Positions 1 to 5,656 of a stretch of DNA of 7,541 nucleotides are shown here, one piece after another (positions within the stretch are counted from its first letter, which is position 1; each line of letters begins with the position of its first letter). Below the pieces are notes generated by a model, which saw only the letters and a list, made by a program, of their open reading frames with translations, was not told the origin of the DNA and did no database searches. The stretch comes from Chloroflexota bacterium. Its GTDB lineage: Bacteria > Chloroflexota > Ktedonobacteria > Ktedonobacterales > Ktedonobacteraceae. The DNA is taken from assembly GCA_902810755.1 (NCBI GenBank), contig CADDYT010000219.1, positions 1 through 7,541 of the forward strand. The letters are read 5' to 3'. Position numbers and translations under genes: made by a program.

Positions 1-203
1 GGCCACCCCTTGCGGGTGGCCTGCGGGGCGCTGCTATCGCTGCGTTGGCCTGCGGGGCGCTGCTATCGCTGCGCTGGCCTGCGGCAGCGGTGGCCCGTGC
101 GTGGATGGGGTGGCCTGTGGCGGGTGGCCTGCGCTCGGCTGGCCTGCGGCAGCGGTGGCCTGTGGCAGTGGTGGCCTGCGCGCTGATGGCCTGCGGTGCG
201 CGG
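1..203. repeat. Imperfect tandem array of TGGCC-initiated GC-rich units
   Basis: About ten units begin with TGGCC, at positions 17, 46, 75, 91, 111, 125, 140, 156, 172 and 187, with spacings of 14 to 29 nt. The first two (17-45 and 46-74) are 29 nt long and differ only in the last base. Units at 75-90 and 140-155 are identical (TGGCCTGCGGCAGCGG). Position 1-21 forms a small hairpin with stem GGCCACCC / GGGTGGCC and a 5-nt loop CTTGC. There is no credible gene here: the open frames crossing it encode only low-complexity Gly/Ala/Trp/Arg-rich translations and run antisense into the QueA-like gene. On the minus strand the units read CCGCAGGCCA, the same core found at the right end of the window. 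The array lies downstream of the QueA-like gene, so it is 3'-flanking sequence of that operon. There are no spacers, so this is not a CRISPR array. Confidence 0.8.
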
Positions 204-230
204 TCCGCACGGTTGAGTGAACGCTTCCGG

Positions 231-253
231 GACTATCCCTTGCGGGTGGCCTG
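231..253 (-). repeat. Repeat copy just downstream of the QueA-like gene
   Basis: Read on the minus strand this is CAGGCCACCCGCAAGGGA followed by TAGTC. It begins 22 nt past the QueA-like stop codon. The core matches CAGGCCAGCCGCAAGGGG downstream of the molybdoenzyme gene at the other end of the window, with two differences over 18 bases. Relative to transcription of the upstream gene, both copies have the same orientation. It could form part of a 3' UTR or terminator structure (GGGA-TAG-TCCC is a short hairpin), but there is no T tract. Confidence 0.55.
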
Positions 254-275
254 GGGATGTGGCCTGGAGTGGACG

Positions 276-1442
276 TTATGGCAAGATCAAATGCAAGTCG
301 CCGAACTCGTGCCAGAGGTAGCGTTCGCGCAGGGCTTCGGCGTAGGCGATTTTGAGATGTTCCTGTCCGGCGCGGGTGAGCAGCGACTCTGGCATGTCCG
401 GGGTATGCGGCACCTGCCTTGCCAGGGCTTCGAGCATGGCGAGGTGGGAGGCACGGGGTTCGTGCAGGCCGGTCAGCATGGCGTTGACGGCGCGAATGCC
501 CCGTTCCGGCGTGACGACCAGCCGCGTCCAACCTTCGCCCGGATGCGTGATGCCCTGCTCGTCGGTGACGGTTTCCAGTGAGCGCACGACGGTGGTACCG
601 ACGGCGATGATGCGTCTGCCCGCCGTCCGCGCCTCATTCACGAGCCGCGCTGTTTGCAGTGGCACGCGGTAATACTCTTCATAGGGCGGCTCATGCGATT
701 CGAGGCTGGAGACGCCGGTATGCAGCAGCAGGGAGGCGAACTGCACGCCCTGCGCGATCAGTCGCGTCATCAGTTCGGGCGTGAAGGCGCGGCCAGCCGA
801 GGGCATCTCCGCGCTGCCGATCTCAGTGGCATAGACCGTCTGATAGTAGCTGGAAGGCCAGTCCTGCCTGACATAGCCGTAGCGGATAGGGAAGCCGTGA
901 CGCGCCAGGTAGGGGTGCAATGGCTCCGGCAGGTGCAGCGTGGCGATCCACAATCGCGTCGGGGCGTCGGTCGGCATGCTGCGGTCAGTGGCGTAGGGCG
1001 TGAGCAGCTTCACCGTCGCGCCAGCCGGAAGGGAGAGCCTCTCGCCTGCCTGGGCCTCGAAGAAGGGCTGCGTGGCTGCCCCGTTCAGGCGGCGCACCTC
1101 GACAATCCACAGATCGGCGGGCAGGTGCGTTGAGAGGTGCAGCCGCACAGGAGTACCATCCGCGCGTGTGGCATCCAGCGCCGCATTCATCGTGCCGCTG
1201 GTATTGATGACCAGCAGGTCGCCAGCCGCGAGGAAGTCGCCCAGCTCGCGAAAACGCGTGTGAACGACGCGGTTATCCGAGCGGTACGAGATCACCAGGC
1301 GTACCTCGTCGCGGGCCAGGCCGCGCGCCTCTGGCGGTTCAGCGGCCTCTAACTCTGGCGGCAGGTCAAAATCAAACGAGCCGGGAAGCATCATGGATGA
1401 TATGTATTTCTTATAGTCGGAGAGTAGCGGTTGCGTTGCCAT
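276..1442 (-). CDS. queA: QueA-family protein (S-adenosylmethionine:tRNA ribosyltransferase-isomerase-like)
   Basis: 388 residues; classical QueA is about 350. QueA transfers and isomerises the ribosyl part of SAM onto preQ1-modified tRNA to make epoxyqueuosine in the cytoplasm. Family landmarks are visible in order: FDFDLPPELEAAEPPEARG (23-41), GDLLVIN (74-80), YYQTVYATEIGSAEMPSAG (199-217) with FT at 220-221, LLLHTG (238-243), IIAVGTTVVRSLET (278-291) and a C-terminal YAEALRERYLWHEFGDLHLI (367-386). Several classical signatures are altered: the NDTRVIPARL stretch reads NTSGTMNAAL, PTAGLHFT reads PSAGRAFT, GTFxPV reads SSLESHEP, and GDAML reads GDLHL. The fold is therefore secure, but queuosine activity is uncertain and this may be a paralogous subfamily. 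The N-terminus is about 20 residues longer than usual. M1 was kept because the internal Met17/Met18 lack a ribosome-binding site, although the site before M1 (AGTGAG) is weak too. The gene lies 15 nt after the SDR stop and is probably cotranscribed with it. Confidence 0.88.
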   Translation of the reverse strand: MATQPLLSDYKKYISSMMLPGSFDFDLPPELEAAEPPEARGLARDEVRLVISYRSDNRVVHTRFRELGDFLAAGDLLVINTSGTMNAALDATRADGTPVRLHLSTHLPADLWIVEVRRLNGAATQPFFEAQAGERLSLPAGATVKLLTPYATDRSMPTDAPTRLWIATLHLPEPLHPYLARHGFPIRYGYVRQDWPSSYYQTVYATEIGSAEMPSAGRAFTPELMTRLIAQGVQFASLLLHTGVSSLESHEPPYEEYYRVPLQTARLVNEARTAGRRIIAVGTTVVRSLETVTDEQGITHPGEGWTRLVVTPERGIRAVNAMLTGLHEPRASHLAMLEALARQVPHTPDMPESLLTRAGQEHLKIAYAEALRERYLWHEFGDLHLILP

Positions 1443-1457
1443 AGCTTGTAGCTCACT

Positions 1458-2162
1458 TTATTCTGGTGCCGGGAGCGCGCGGGCGGAGTAACGACCGCCT
1501 GGCAGGTTGCCCGTCAGCAGGACAAGCAGCCCCGGCACGCTCACTTCCGGCAATGGACGGTCGCTGATATCTTCGCCCGGAAAGGCTTCCTGGTGCATCT
1601 GCGTGCGCATATCGCCCGGATCGACCCGGTAGACGCGCCAGTTCGGGTTTTCGGCGGCCAGGATGTGGGAAAGTTGTTCGAGCGCGGCCTTGCTGGAACC
1701 ATAGCCGCCCCAGCCCTCATACGCCTCGACTCCCGCGTCGCTGGTAATATTCAGAATGCGCGCCTCTGGCTTCAATACGCCGCGCACCGCCTGCAACAGC
1801 CCAAGCGGCGCGACGACGTTGGTGCGATAGACCTGTTCCAGCACGTCGAGCGGGTAGTCCAGCAGGTACGGCTGCGGGCTGGGTCCCAGGATGCTGGCGT
1901 TGTTGACGATCGCGTCTAACCCGCCGATCTGTTCTGCCGCCTGGGCCAGCGCCTGACGATGGGCAGCGTCGGTTACATCGCCAGGAATAGCAATCACCTG
2001 CGTCAGGTTAGCCAGTTCAGCGCGGGCCGCTTCCAGCGCCTGCGCGCCGCGCGCATCGATAATCAATCTCCATCCTTGCTTTGCCAGCGCGCGAGCCAGC
2101 GCCAACCCCAGGCCACGTGAAGCGCCGGTAATCAGAATGCTACGAGTCTCCTGTGTTGTCAT
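1458..2162 (-). CDS. SDR family NAD(P)-dependent oxidoreductase
   Basis: 234 residues, the usual length for a classical short-chain dehydrogenase/reductase: a single Rossmann-fold domain, cytosolic, transferring hydride between NAD(P)(H) and a carbonyl or alcohol substrate. The cofactor glycine motif TGASRGLG is at 12-19 and a GDVTD-type acidic site at 61-65. NNAS (87-90) stands in for the common NNAG. The catalytic tetrad can be placed as N115, S141 (in NITSDAG), Y154 and K158 (YGSSK). An Arg or Asp at the end of strand 2 (IIDARG, 35-40) does not settle NADP versus NAD preference. The C-terminal substrate lid is short, so the substrate cannot be predicted. On the minus strand, GAGAGGA lies about 9 nt before the ATG. 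It is first in a likely two-gene operon with the QueA-like gene, which suggests a shared but unknown role. Confidence 0.93.
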   Translation of the reverse strand: MTTQETRSILITGASRGLGLALARALAKQGWRLIIDARGAQALEAARAELANLTQVIAIPGDVTDAAHRQALAQAAEQIGGLDAIVNNASILGPSPQPYLLDYPLDVLEQVYRTNVVAPLGLLQAVRGVLKPEARILNITSDAGVEAYEGWGGYGSSKAALEQLSHILAAENPNWRVYRVDPGDMRTQMHQEAFPGEDISDRPLPEVSVPGLLVLLTGNLPGGRYSARALPAPE

Positions 2163-2520
2163 CGTCTATTTTCCTCTCTATCATTCAGGTTTGCACGGTT
2201 AAGAAATGTTTCCCCATTGTAGTCGCAAGCTGCAAAAGGATTGCAAACCTCACCCGTACCAACCCTTAGCGAGCGGAGGCAATCGATATATGATTGTTTC
2301 CTGCTCTCACTCTATCGCAAAGCAGCGCGTCTGACCTCGTACAATGGGCCAGACTTTAGACTGTTCTTTCGTACAGCGAAATTGGTTGAGGTCATTTCGT
2401 TAAAAATGGCTCATTTGGCCCTGGTAAAGCGATTGCTTGCAGGTTATGCTTGTAGCAAGAAAAGTGAAACTGCGAACGTATAACAATATGTTGGCCCTAT
2501 ACCGTGAAAGAGAGCGGTCT
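2163..2520. other. Divergent intergenic region between the SDR operon and the PaiB-type gene
   Basis: This 358-nt stretch is visibly richer in A+T than the neighbouring genes and must contain promoters for both flanking units. A 9-bp inverted repeat, AGGTTTGCA (2187-2195) and TGCAAACCT (2242-2250), is 46 nt apart and brackets the candidate minus-strand promoter. An open frame of 80 codons (from a TTG at 2241 to 2483) lacks a convincing ribosome-binding site and resembles no family I know, so I do not call it a gene. For the plus strand I could not pick a convincing -35/-10 pair; TACAAT at 2340-2345 lacks a partner. No tRNA or recognised riboswitch was seen. Confidence 0.6.
2216..2246 (-). promoter_or_regulatory. 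Candidate promoter for the SDR/QueA-like operon
   Basis: On the minus strand, TTGCAA (2246-2241) and TACAAT (2221-2216) are separated by 19 nt. They match sigma-70-type boxes at 4 of 6 and 5 of 6 positions. The spacer is longer than the preferred 17 nt, which lowers confidence. The right arm of the AGGTTTGCA inverted repeat overlaps the -35 box and the left arm would sit just after the start of transcription, an arrangement compatible with repression. Confidence 0.28.
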
Positions 2521-3141
2521 ATGTACCTGCCGGAAGCGTTTCGGGAAGACGATCTGACGCTATTGCACGCTTTTATCCGCGAACAGAGCTTTGGCGCGCT
2601 GGTGACGCTGCAAGATGGCCTGCCCGTTGCCAACCATTTCCCCTTCTTGCTGGACGAGCAACGGGGAACGAAGGGAACGCTGTTCGCGCATATGGCTCGT
2701 GCCAACTCGCAATGGCGCTCTCTTTCCACAGGGCAGGAAGTGCTGGTCATTTTTCAGGGGCCGCATACCTATGTCTCGCCCTCCTGGTACGTGCATGACC
2801 CGTCGGGCAGCGTGCCAACCTGGAACTATGCCGTTGTCCACGCCTACGGTCTGCCGCGCCTCATAGAAGACCCGCAGGAACTCTATGACCTCCTGCGCGC
2901 CAGCGTTGAGACCTTTGAAGCTCCCTTTGAGCAGCCCTGGACGCTGCACGCGCAAGAAGAGTACGCGCAAAGGATGAAAAGCATTGTCGGCTTTGCCGTA
3001 GAGATCACGCACCTCGAAGGAAAATTCAAACTCAGCCAGAATCGCCCGCGTGTCGACGGCGAGCGCGTGATTGATGCCCTGAAAAAGCAAGATTCTGGGG
3101 TAGCTGATGTGATGATTGCACGGAGAGAGCAATCTTTGTAG
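2521..3141 (+). CDS. paiB: PaiB-family FMN-binding negative transcriptional regulator
   Basis: 206 residues, essentially the length of Bacillus subtilis PaiB. The family has a split-barrel FMN-binding fold; PaiB was described as a negative regulator of sporulation and degradative-enzyme genes, but the biochemical role of most members is unknown. Signatures seen: MYLPEAFREDD at the N-terminus, FGALVTLQDGLPVANHFPF (24-42), GPHTYVSPSWY (80-90), VPTWNYAVVHAYG (98-110) and KLSQNR (170-175) near the C-terminus. The frame is open for 28 codons further upstream (to 2437), but the family-typical start MYLPE and the purine-rich AAAGAGAG just upstream of 2521 favour this ATG. Its codons look somewhat richer in A/T than those of the flanking operons. 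It is followed after 50 nt by a small membrane-protein gene on the same strand. Confidence 0.9.
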   Translation: MYLPEAFREDDLTLLHAFIREQSFGALVTLQDGLPVANHFPFLLDEQRGTKGTLFAHMARANSQWRSLSTGQEVLVIFQGPHTYVSPSWYVHDPSGSVPTWNYAVVHAYGLPRLIEDPQELYDLLRASVETFEAPFEQPWTLHAQEEYAQRMKSIVGFAVEITHLEGKFKLSQNRPRVDGERVIDALKKQDSGVADVMIARREQSL

Positions 3142-3191
3142 ATCGCAAACGAATAATGTTCTGGTTCGCAAACCAGAGAAAGAAGGGAATA

Positions 3192-3416
3192 ATGGAATTT
3201 CTCATCCTTCTGTTTGGCTTCATCCTCCTGGACCTTGCAGCCCTGCGCTGGGGCGTCGATAGCGGCGATGGCATCAATAGCCCTGAATGGCAGCGTCGCT
3301 ACACATGGGCCTTGCGTATGGTTGGCACCAGCACGAGCTACATCAGTCGCGCTGCCTCAATGCCAGCACTGCCTCTGCCCCCACTGCCGAAAAGTATCAT
3401 GCTCAATCTGTTCTAA
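3192..3416 (+). CDS. Small one-helix membrane protein, function unknown
   Basis: 74 residues from this start. A ribosome-binding site (AGAAGGG, 3181-3187) lies 4 nt before the ATG; an in-frame ATG at 3156 has no such site. A hydrophobic helix covers about residues 2-19 (MEFLILLFGFILLDLAALRW), with no signal-peptidase site obvious. It runs straight into a polar segment, GVDSGDGINSPEWQRR (21-36). This helix-LDLAALRWGxDSxDGxxSxEWxRR pattern looks like a conserved small protein I have seen in Chloroflexota and actinobacterial genomes, but I have no name or function for it. The C-terminal third (SMPALPLPPLPKSIMLNLF) is proline-rich and less family-like. The gene is 50 nt after the PaiB-type stop and probably in the same transcript, ending before the large hairpin. 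Confidence 0.68.
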   Translation: MEFLILLFGFILLDLAALRWGVDSGDGINSPEWQRRYTWALRMVGTSTSYISRAASMPALPLPPLPKSIMLNLF

Positions 3417-3456
3417 AGCGAAGGCGCATAGAGAAGACAACGCAGTGAGAATGGGG

Positions 3457-3524
3457 GTGGAGAGCAGCAAGAGAGCGGTGCATGGCAGTCGATCACCATG
3501 CACCGCTCTCTTGCTGCTCTCCAC
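3457..3524. terminator. Perfect 29-bp stem hairpin between convergent genes
   Basis: Left arm 3457-3485 and right arm 3496-3524 are exact reverse complements over 29 bp, with a 10-nt loop CAGTCGATCA. It sits 40 nt after the plus-strand stop at 3416 and 8 nt after the minus-strand stop at 3533, so it can serve as a bidirectional terminator or mRNA 3'-end stabiliser. Plus-strand sequence after the stem (TTCCTTGTTT) is moderately T-rich; the minus-strand side is not (CCCCCATTC). A stem this long without mismatches exceeds a normal intrinsic terminator and could instead be a small dispersed palindromic element. Confidence 0.75.
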
Positions 3525-3532
3525 TTCCTTGT

Positions 3533-3940
3533 TTAAGATTGTGCGACCGTTCTGCTTGAGCGATGTCTGGCATCAGTATCAATGCCCCAGGAGATGATGC
3601 GGGTAGGGGTAATGCGGATCATTTCCGGGCGAAAATTGGGATTGATGCTCTGCCCGCCTTCGGGGAGAAATTGTGCCTTGCCGCGAATTTCGATGCCATG
3701 TGCCTGCCAGGGCGGCAGAACATCATCAACGACGAAAGCGACGTTGGGGTTGCTGGCAATGTCGCGCACCTTCTTTGTGTTTCCCAGGTTTAAGCCACCG
3801 ATATCGATGGTGTCCAGTTCGGGGTTGTAGCGAAAGCCCATCGGCACCACGTGCGGCTCCCCTGCCGCGTTAACAGTTGCCAGCCTGCCCAGTCGCTGGC
3901 TCTCCAGATAGGCAATCTCTACAGGAGAAAAGTTGCTCAT
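3533..3940 (-). CDS. PPOX-class (F420/FMN) split-barrel oxidoreductase
   Basis: 135 residues with the pyridoxamine 5'-phosphate oxidase-like split-barrel fold. It resembles the small proteins annotated as PPOX class F420-dependent oxidoreductase, which reduce substrates using deazaflavin F420H2 or bind FMN. Features: MSNFSPVEIAYLESQRLGRL (1-20), GEPHVVPMGFRYN (27-39), ELDTIDIGG (41-49), KKVRDIASNPNVAFVVDD (56-73), PPWQAHGIEIRGKAQ (76-90) and IRITPTRIISWGID (108-121). The basic KKVRD segment is where relatives bind the cofactor phosphate. The frame continues upstream to 4048, but an AGGAAAGGA ribosome-binding site lies just before tandem ATGs at 3943 and 3940. I chose 3940 for spacing of about 7 nt; 3943 is nearly as likely. 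The cofactor cannot be settled from this sequence. The gene is transcribed alone, convergent with the small membrane-protein gene. Confidence 0.88.
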   Translation of the reverse strand: MSNFSPVEIAYLESQRLGRLATVNAAGEPHVVPMGFRYNPELDTIDIGGLNLGNTKKVRDIASNPNVAFVVDDVLPPWQAHGIEIRGKAQFLPEGGQSINPNFRPEMIRITPTRIISWGIDTDARHRSSRTVAQS

Positions 3941-4027
3941 CATGCTTTCCTTTCCTGATTCCTTCTCATATTGTTCCGCCTTCCAGACAACTATAATGGT
4001 GAAAGACGGCAACTTTTTTGCGTTGTC

Positions 4028-4057
4028 GTTATGCTCACTGTATCGCATCGCTTACAA
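4028..4057 (-). promoter_or_regulatory. Candidate promoter for the PPOX-class gene
   Basis: Minus-strand TTGTAA (4057-4052) and CATAAC (4033-4028) are 18 nt apart, each matching 4 of 6 sigma-70 consensus bases. The -35 box coincides with the left arm of the first palindrome. The leader to the ATG at 3940 would be about 80 nt. The match is weak, and other choices are possible. Confidence 0.25.
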
Positions 4058-4087
4058 ATATGTAATGTACTTACGTACAGTAAGTAC
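4052..4087. promoter_or_regulatory. Two adjacent palindromes, likely operator (TetR style)
   Basis: TTACA-AATA-TGTAA (4052-4065) is a 5-bp inverted repeat. One base further on, GTACTTAC (4067-4074), a 5-nt spacer GTACA and GTAAGTAC (4080-4087) form a perfect 8-bp inverted repeat, extended on each side by AA/TT with one mismatch. ACTTAC...GTAAGT palindromes of this size are common operators of TetR/AcrR-family repressors; that family assignment is inference, and no such regulator gene is in the window. Placed between divergent starts, the site could control both the PPOX gene and the glycosyltransferase-molybdoenzyme operon. Confidence 0.6.
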
Positions 4088-4088
4088 G

Positions 4089-4116
4089 TTGCTGATAACA
4101 GAAAAGGCTGTAACAA
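4089..4116 (+). promoter_or_regulatory. Candidate promoter for the glycosyltransferase operon
   Basis: TTGCTG (4089-4094) and TAACAA (4111-4116) are separated by 16 nt immediately after the palindromes. Both boxes are poor matches, so this is only the best available choice in the 100 nt before the gene. If right, the palindromic operator would abut the -35 box. Confidence 0.2.
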
Positions 4117-4191
4117 GTGGCTGCGATAAAAGACCTGTAAAAGAAGGCATTCCCTTTCGTGGAAAAGAGTTAAAAGGCTAGAAGGTAACAT

Positions 4192-5652
4192 ATGTCGATA
4201 GCGCAAACATCGCACCGTCACGCGGCGGTGTCTGATATTCCGCAGCCGGTGAAGCCGCCCCCAGGGCGGCTTTTGCTGCTCTGCGGGCTGCTATTGCTTT
4301 CGCTTGCCGGATATGCGTGGATGAGGGCAGTTGCGCCGCCGGATGTGGAGCGGGTTCCCGCTTTTATGCTGGTCTGGATTCTCAGCTTCGTTCCCTATTT
4401 CGCCGCCTGCGCTTTTGTCCTGCTGACGAGGCCGCGAGCGGGGCGCTGGCTCTGGCTCGAACTGACGATTATTTTATTCGGCGCGCTGCTGATGCGGGCA
4501 ATGTTGTTGCCGCTGCCGCCCAACCTCTCGCACGATTCCTGGCGCTATCTCTGGGATGCGCGGGTGACGCTGCTCGGCTACAGCCCCTATGTCGATGGGC
4601 CGGGGGCGCGGATATATATTCACCTGCGTGACTTCATCTATGCCAGTAGTCGCTTTCGTGACGTGCCGACTATCTACCCGCCGGGGGCGCAGGCCATCTA
4701 TGTTCTCAGCTACCTTATTGCGCCGAGCAACCTCTACGTCCTCAAGGGCATCTTTACCGGCTTTGATATGGTGACGTGCGCCGCGCTGGCCTGGTACCTG
4801 TATCGGCAGGGGTTTGATCCGCGCCGCGCTATCATCTACGCCTGGTGTCCGCTGCCCCTCGTCGAGTTTGCTATTCAGGGCCATGTCGATGTGCTGACGG
4901 TGACATTTACCGTGCTGGCCCTCCTGTGCGCGACCCGTGAGGGCTGGCGCTGGCGTGTGCTGGTCGGTTTTCTGGTGGGCATGGCAACGCTGACGAAGTT
5001 CTATCCCATTGTGCTGCTGGTCGTCGTGCTGCGCCCGCGCTGGCGTGATGTTGTCCTCGTTGCTGCCTGCTTTGCCACCATCGTCATCGCCTATATTCCT
5101 TATTATATTCTGGGACATGGCCAGATTTTCGGCTATTTCTCCATCTATGCCAGCCAGCAGGGGACGGACGCGGGGACGGTGCAGCTAGGCATGCAGTGGT
5201 TCGGGCAGATTATGCATTTTCGCCTGCACACAGCCCTCTTCTGGGAACACGCCGTCGACTTTGTCGCGATCTCTGGCGTCTCGCTGCTCGTGCTGCTGCT
5301 GCGCTGGCGGCAACGCCTGAGCATGGCGGCTGCTACGCTGATCGTCTACAGTACGGCGCTGGCGATTTCGTCGCATGTCTTCCCCTGGTACACCACCACA
5401 CTGCTGCCCTGGGTTGCCGTTCTCATCGGCCCGTTGCGGAGCGGTGGGCGACTGAATAGCAAGCATCTGGCGGTTGCGATGGCATGGTACTTTATCTGTA
5501 TCTCACTGACCGGTTACTTCTTTGATAGTTCTCCTGACTGGCGTCCCTACTATGCGTTCGCGTATGATGTCGTGTTTGCCGGGCTGGCTATCGCGGCCAT
5601 CTCCGCAATGCTGTTTATGTTCAGACAAATGAGATCGATTGAAACGGGGTAA
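4192..5652 (+). CDS. Polytopic GT-C type glycosyltransferase (GT87/DUF2029-like)
   Basis: 486 residues with about 12 hydrophobic helices, for example around 26-45, 56-78, 86-105, 187-204, 232-248, 256-283, 287-307, 357-370, 398-415, 426-443 and 456-477. GT-C enzymes use a polyprenyl-phosphate sugar and transfer the sugar on the outer face of the membrane; donor and acceptor here are unknown. The first large outside loop has the acidic motif SHDSWRYLWDARV (113-125), with H114-D115, then GYSPY (129-133). Also present are IYPPGAQAIY (161-170), AIQGHVDVLTV (227-237), TLTKFYPIVLLV (266-277) and VFPWYTTTLLP (396-406), all typical of the mannosyltransferase-like GT87 group. The ATG at 4192 is preceded by GAAGG with a 6-nt spacer. 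The stop lies 4 nt before the molybdoenzyme ATG. A mannosyl- or other lipid-linked transferase role is inference. Confidence 0.85.
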   Translation: MSIAQTSHRHAAVSDIPQPVKPPPGRLLLLCGLLLLSLAGYAWMRAVAPPDVERVPAFMLVWILSFVPYFAACAFVLLTRPRAGRWLWLELTIILFGALLMRAMLLPLPPNLSHDSWRYLWDARVTLLGYSPYVDGPGARIYIHLRDFIYASSRFRDVPTIYPPGAQAIYVLSYLIAPSNLYVLKGIFTGFDMVTCAALAWYLYRQGFDPRRAIIYAWCPLPLVEFAIQGHVDVLTVTFTVLALLCATREGWRWRVLVGFLVGMATLTKFYPIVLLVVVLRPRWRDVVLVAACFATIVIAYIPYYILGHGQIFGYFSIYASQQGTDAGTVQLGMQWFGQIMHFRLHTALFWEHAVDFVAISGVSLLVLLLRWRQRLSMAAATLIVYSTALAISSHVFPWYTTTLLPWVAVLIGPLRSGGRLNSKHLAVAMAWYFICISLTGYFFDSSPDWRPYYAFAYDVVFAGLAIAAISAMLFMFRQMRSIETG

Positions 5653-5656
5653 AAAT

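Larger units (their letters stand above)
3944..4191. other. Divergent intergenic region with tandem palindromes
   Basis: This AT-rich, 248-nt stretch separates the divergently transcribed PPOX and glycosyltransferase genes. Its centre (4052-4087) holds two adjacent palindromes, described separately. The glycosyltransferase-proximal side (4100-4190) is A-rich and ends in the GAAGG ribosome-binding site at 4181-4185. No RNA gene is apparent. Confidence 0.6.

Noticed and set aside
1..203. Possible CRISPR array from regularly repeated units
   Set aside because: Units abut one another without unique spacers, lengths vary from 14 to 29 nt, and no cas gene is nearby.
45..581. 178-codon plus-strand open frame across the left repeats
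   Set aside because: Its first third is translated repeat and the rest is antisense to the well-supported QueA-like gene; no ribosome-binding site or known domain.
2241..2483. 80-codon open frame in the divergent intergenic region
   Set aside because: It starts with TTG without a ribosome-binding site, has no recognisable motif, and would overlap the promoter region of both neighbours.
2437..2520. 28-codon N-terminal extension of the PaiB-type protein
   Set aside because: The family begins at the MYLPE-type methionine at 2521, which has a purine-rich site upstream; the extension is basic and not family-like.
3944..4048. Upstream extension of the PPOX-class protein by 35 codons
   Set aside because: A clear AGGAAAGGA ribosome-binding site precedes the ATGs at 3943/3940 and the family starts there.
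4474..5118. 214-codon minus-strand open frame inside the glycosyltransferase gene
   Set aside because: Antisense shadow of a strongly supported membrane protein; composition is Gln/Arg/His-rich as expected for reverse frames in GC-rich DNA.
5639..5656. TTG start overlapping the glycosyltransferase gene
   Set aside because: The ATG at 5657 is 18 nt downstream with better spacing from GGGG at 5646-5649; a TTG start would add only six residues of no evident use.
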